DNA of 64,000 bases, taken from assembly GCA_963675925.2 (NCBI GenBank), contig CAXXIB010000003.1:248001-312000 (forward strand), given 5' to 3'. Under the pieces are notes generated by a model. That model was not told the DNA's origin. It did not search any database and saw only the letters and a program-made list of their open reading frames with translations. This DNA is from CAXXOK01 sp963675925 (GTDB lineage Bacteria; Bacillota; Clostridia; Christensenellales; Aristaeellaceae). Shown here piece after piece: positions 61,798 through 64,000 of the stretch (positions are counted from its first letter, which is position 1; every line of letters starts with the position of its first letter). Made by a program: the position numbers and the translations under genes.

Positions 61798-63096
61798 GTG
61801 CAGCACATGATTTGGAATCCGACCATGGAATGTATGCCCAGAGAGCAACTCCGCGCCCTGCAGGACGGCCTGCTGCGGGATGTTGTACGCAGGGTGTATG
61901 AAAGCGTGCCGTTTTACCGGCATAAGATGCAGGAACGCGGGCTGACGCCGGCTGATATTCATGGCGTGGACGATATTGAGTTGCTACCTTTTACCGAAAA
62001 ACAGGATCTGCGCGACCATTATCCCTTCAATATGTTTGCAGTGCCCATGAGTGAAATTGTCCGCGTGCATGCATCCAGCGGCACAACCGGAAAGCCGACA
62101 GTCGTTGGCTATACCAGCGGCGATATCGACCGCTGGACGGAGCTAATGGCGCGCAGCATGCACTGTGCCAATGTTGCCAAGGGCGATATTGTGCAGGTGG
62201 CCTATGGCTACGGCCTGTTTACGGGCGGCCTGGGCGCACATTACGGCGCGGAGCGCGTTGGCGCAGTCGTAGTGCCGATCAGCGGCGGCAATACGACACG
62301 GCAGCTAATGCTCATGCAGGATTTCGGTGCGACTGCGCTATGTTGTACGCCCTCGTATGCATTGAATCTGGCGGAGGCGCTGGAGCAAAACGGCGTGAAA
62401 GAAACAAAGCTGAAAGTAGGCATTTTCGGCGCAGAACCGTGGACAGAAGGCATGCGCGAGACCATCGAAAGTATGCTGGGCATTGAAGCGCTGAATATAT
62501 ACGGCCTGAGCGAAGTGATGGGCCCGGGTGTTTCCATGGAATGTATGTGCAAAAAAGGCATGCATATCTGGGAAGACCATTTCCTGCCCGAGATTATCGG
62601 ACCGGACGATAAAGGGCTGCCCTATGGCAGTCAGGGTGACTTAACCTTTACCACACTTTCCAAGCACGGCATGCCCTTGCTGCGCTATCGAACACATGAC
62701 TTATGTACGCTAACTGATGAGCTCTGCGGTTGCGGCAGAACCCATGTGCGCATGGGGCGCATTATGGGGCGTACCGATGATATGCTCATCATCCGCGGCG
62801 TGAATGTGTTCCCGTCGCAAATTGAACATGCGCTTTTGCAGGTCAGCGGCATCCAGCCCCAGTATCAAATCGTGGTCAGCCGTGAAAACCTGTTGGACAC
62901 GCTGGAAATTCAAGTAGAACTGGCGCAAGGCACCATGAGCGACACCGTGCGCGAACTGGAAGCACTGGAGCGCAAGATTGCCAATTCCGTGGCAGCCCAT
63001 GCGCTGGTATCGGCCAGAATCAAGCTGTGTCAGCCGGGATCACTACCCCGCAGCGAGGGCAAGGCTAAGCGCGTTATAGACAACCGCAAACTGTAA
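61798..63096 (+). CDS. paaK: Phenylacetate-CoA ligase
   Basis: This 432-residue ATP-dependent ligase couples phenylacetate or an aryl acetate to CoA. ASSGTTGKPTVVGYT is the P-loop-like AMP-binding motif, YGLSEVMGPG is the A4/A5 block, and TDDMLIIRGVNVFPSQ the hinge. The start is GTG at 61798 with GGAG upstream. In this operon it may work in reverse to make ATP from aryl-acetyl-CoA (inference). Confidence 0.93.
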   Translation: MQHMIWNPTMECMPREQLRALQDGLLRDVVRRVYESVPFYRHKMQERGLTPADIHGVDDIELLPFTEKQDLRDHYPFNMFAVPMSEIVRVHASSGTTGKPTVVGYTSGDIDRWTELMARSMHCANVAKGDIVQVAYGYGLFTGGLGAHYGAERVGAVVVPISGGNTTRQLMLMQDFGATALCCTPSYALNLAEALEQNGVKETKLKVGIFGAEPWTEGMRETIESMLGIEALNIYGLSEVMGPGVSMECMCKKGMHIWEDHFLPEIIGPDDKGLPYGSQGDLTFTTLSKHGMPLLRYRTHDLCTLTDELCGCGRTHVRMGRIMGRTDDMLIIRGVNVFPSQIEHALLQVSGIQPQYQIVVSRENLLDTLEIQVELAQGTMSDTVRELEALERKIANSVAAHALVSARIKLCQPGSLPRSEGKAKRVIDNRKL

Positions 63097-63126
63097 ATGC
63101 TATAATTCAGCATGGAGGCGGGCAAC

Positions 63127-63558
63127 ATGTATGTAAAGCAAATCTCCGTATTTCTGGAAAATCGGGCCGGAAGCCTGGCCGGTGTAACCCGGCTATTGGG
63201 CGAAAACGGCTTTGATCTGATGTCATTATCCATTGCAGATACAACAGATTTCGGCATTCTGCGCGGCATCGTAGCAGATTATAAGAAAGCACAGACCGTA
63301 CTTCAAGACGCCGGATACTCCGTGAAGGTGTCGGATGTACTCTGTGTCAGTGTGCCCGATCATCCGGGTGCGCTTGCCAATGTGCTTTCGATTCTTTCCG
63401 AGAATGGAATCGGGCTGGAGTATCTGTATTCGTTTTTCCGCAGTCACCGCGATCATGCGTTGATCATTATGCGGGTGGACAAACCGGAGGATGGCGCAAA
63501 TGCCCTCGGAGAGGCAGGCATTCGCATGCTGTCGCAAGAGGATTTGCAAACGGTTTGA
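63127..63558 (+). CDS. ACT-domain protein
   Basis: This 143-residue protein is two ACT domains in a row (KQISVFLENRAGSLAGVTRLL and VSDVLCVSVPDHPGALANVLSIL). These bind amino acids, so it may sense an aromatic amino acid and control the operon. The start at 63127 has GGAGG upstream. Proteins of this kind often sit beside paaK-type ligases. Confidence 0.9.
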   Translation: MYVKQISVFLENRAGSLAGVTRLLGENGFDLMSLSIADTTDFGILRGIVADYKKAQTVLQDAGYSVKVSDVLCVSVPDHPGALANVLSILSENGIGLEYLYSFFRSHRDHALIIMRVDKPEDGANALGEAGIRMLSQEDLQTV

Positions 63559-63613
63559 TTCACTACATCGTCAAACCACAGAACAACAGCTCACGTTGGA
63601 GGCTATACTGAAA

Positions 63614-64000
63614 GTGTTTCGACAGAATCGCATCACGATTGATTTAAACGCGATACGGCATAACTACCGCCTGATGGCAGACTATTTGCCAGACCCTGTC
63701 CGCGTTATGGCAGTTGTCAAAGCAAACGCTTACGGACACGGTATGCTGGAAGTTGCCGATACCGTTACAAATGCAGGCTGCAAAGATTTGGCGATTGCCA
63801 TCCCTGAAGAGGGAATCGCGCTGCGTGAAAGCGGAATCAACCAAGCCAACATTTTGGTGCTTGGCGCGGTCAACCGGCAAAGCATGGAAGCGTGTATTCT
63901 AAACCGCCTGACCATGACCGTTTTTGATACCGACACCCTGGCTTGGATTGAACACACAGCGGCAGCCCTTGGCAAAACAGCGTTTATCCATGTTAAACTG
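63614..64000 (+). CDS. alr: Alanine racemase (3'-partial)
   Basis: The N-terminal part of a PLP-dependent alanine racemase, running off the window. RITIDLNAIRHNYRLM and the PLP lysine in VVKANAYGHGM are diagnostic; it supplies D-alanine for the wall. The likely start is GTG at 63614, with GGAGG 11 bases upstream. Confidence 0.92.
   Translation, partial: MFRQNRITIDLNAIRHNYRLMADYLPDPVRVMAVVKANAYGHGMLEVADTVTNAGCKDLAIAIPEEGIALRESGINQANILVLGAVNRQSMEACILNRLTMTVFDTDTLAWIEHTAAALGKTAFIHVKL

Noticed and set aside
1..64000. CRISPR arrays, tRNA or rRNA genes
   Set aside because: No spaced direct repeats of CRISPR type and no tRNA-like T-loop or rRNA motif were noticed on reading; a tRNAscan-SE and CRISPR finder run would be decisive.

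Overview
The window looks like chromosomal DNA of an anaerobic Gram-positive bacterium of the Clostridia (Bacillota), perhaps near the Christensenellales; the taxonomic placement is inference. The pointers are an Rnf ferredoxin-dependent ion pump, indolepyruvate:ferredoxin oxidoreductase, clustered two-component genes, the darA-holB-ricT and flippase-mazG gene orders of Firmicutes, a Firmicutes-type LexA with an SOS box, many AGGAGG ribosome binding sites, TTG/GTG starts, and -35/-10 promoters with 16-17 bp spacers. No rRNA, tRNA, CRISPR array or insertion sequence was seen.

Layout. 1-1846: end of a Pro/Thr-rich surface protein with two copies of one domain and an apparent frameshift. 9250-1915 (minus): cyclophilin, MutS2, response regulator, membrane protein, histidine kinase, shikimate kinase, metallo-beta-lactamase-fold hydrolase. 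9442-11896 (plus): a degenerate receiver-like protein, an SPFH/zinc-ribbon protein, an acetyltransferase. 13725-12010 (minus): a NifU-like protein and a GGGtGRT-family protein. 22354-13850 (minus): a thinned division/cell-wall cluster (mraZ, ftsL, murE, mraY, murD, ftsQ) followed by a HAD phosphatase and an L,D-transpeptidase. 26737-22667 (minus): murC overlapping a solute-binding protein gene, then a zinc-ribbon protein and a metallophosphoesterase.

27073-33046 (plus): glutamate synthase gltBD. 33159-39567 (plus): DUF951, signal peptidase, PrsA-like foldase, lipid-II-type flippase, MazG, HU, DNA glycosylase. 39679-45632 (plus): rnfC-D-E-A-B with no rnfG, then proC and rnhA. 45770-50347: a 1525-residue SpoIID-type protein with 13 SH3-like repeats, then a TrmN6-like methyltransferase. 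54702-51073 (minus): tyrosine recombinase, lexA, pseudouridine kinase, pseudouridine-5'-phosphate glycosidase. 57841-55133 (minus): darA, holB, ricT and a small ferredoxin. 58060-59241 (plus): rpsF-ssb-rpsR. 59442-64000 (plus): iorA-iorB-paaK-ACT protein and the start of alanine racemase.

How parts may work together (inference): IorAB makes reduced ferredoxin and an aryl-acetyl-CoA from aromatic amino acid breakdown, PaaK interconverts the acid and CoA ester, and Rnf turns ferredoxin reducing power into an ion gradient and NADH. A large share of the remaining genes serve the cell envelope. The most notable points are the Rnf operon without rnfG, the conserved but functionally unknown NifU-like/GGGtGRT pair, the murC/solute-binding protein overlap, the thinned dcw cluster, the structure-rich recombinase leader with a near-perfect inverted repeat at the predicted transcription start, and two apparent single-base frameshifts that may be assembly errors.
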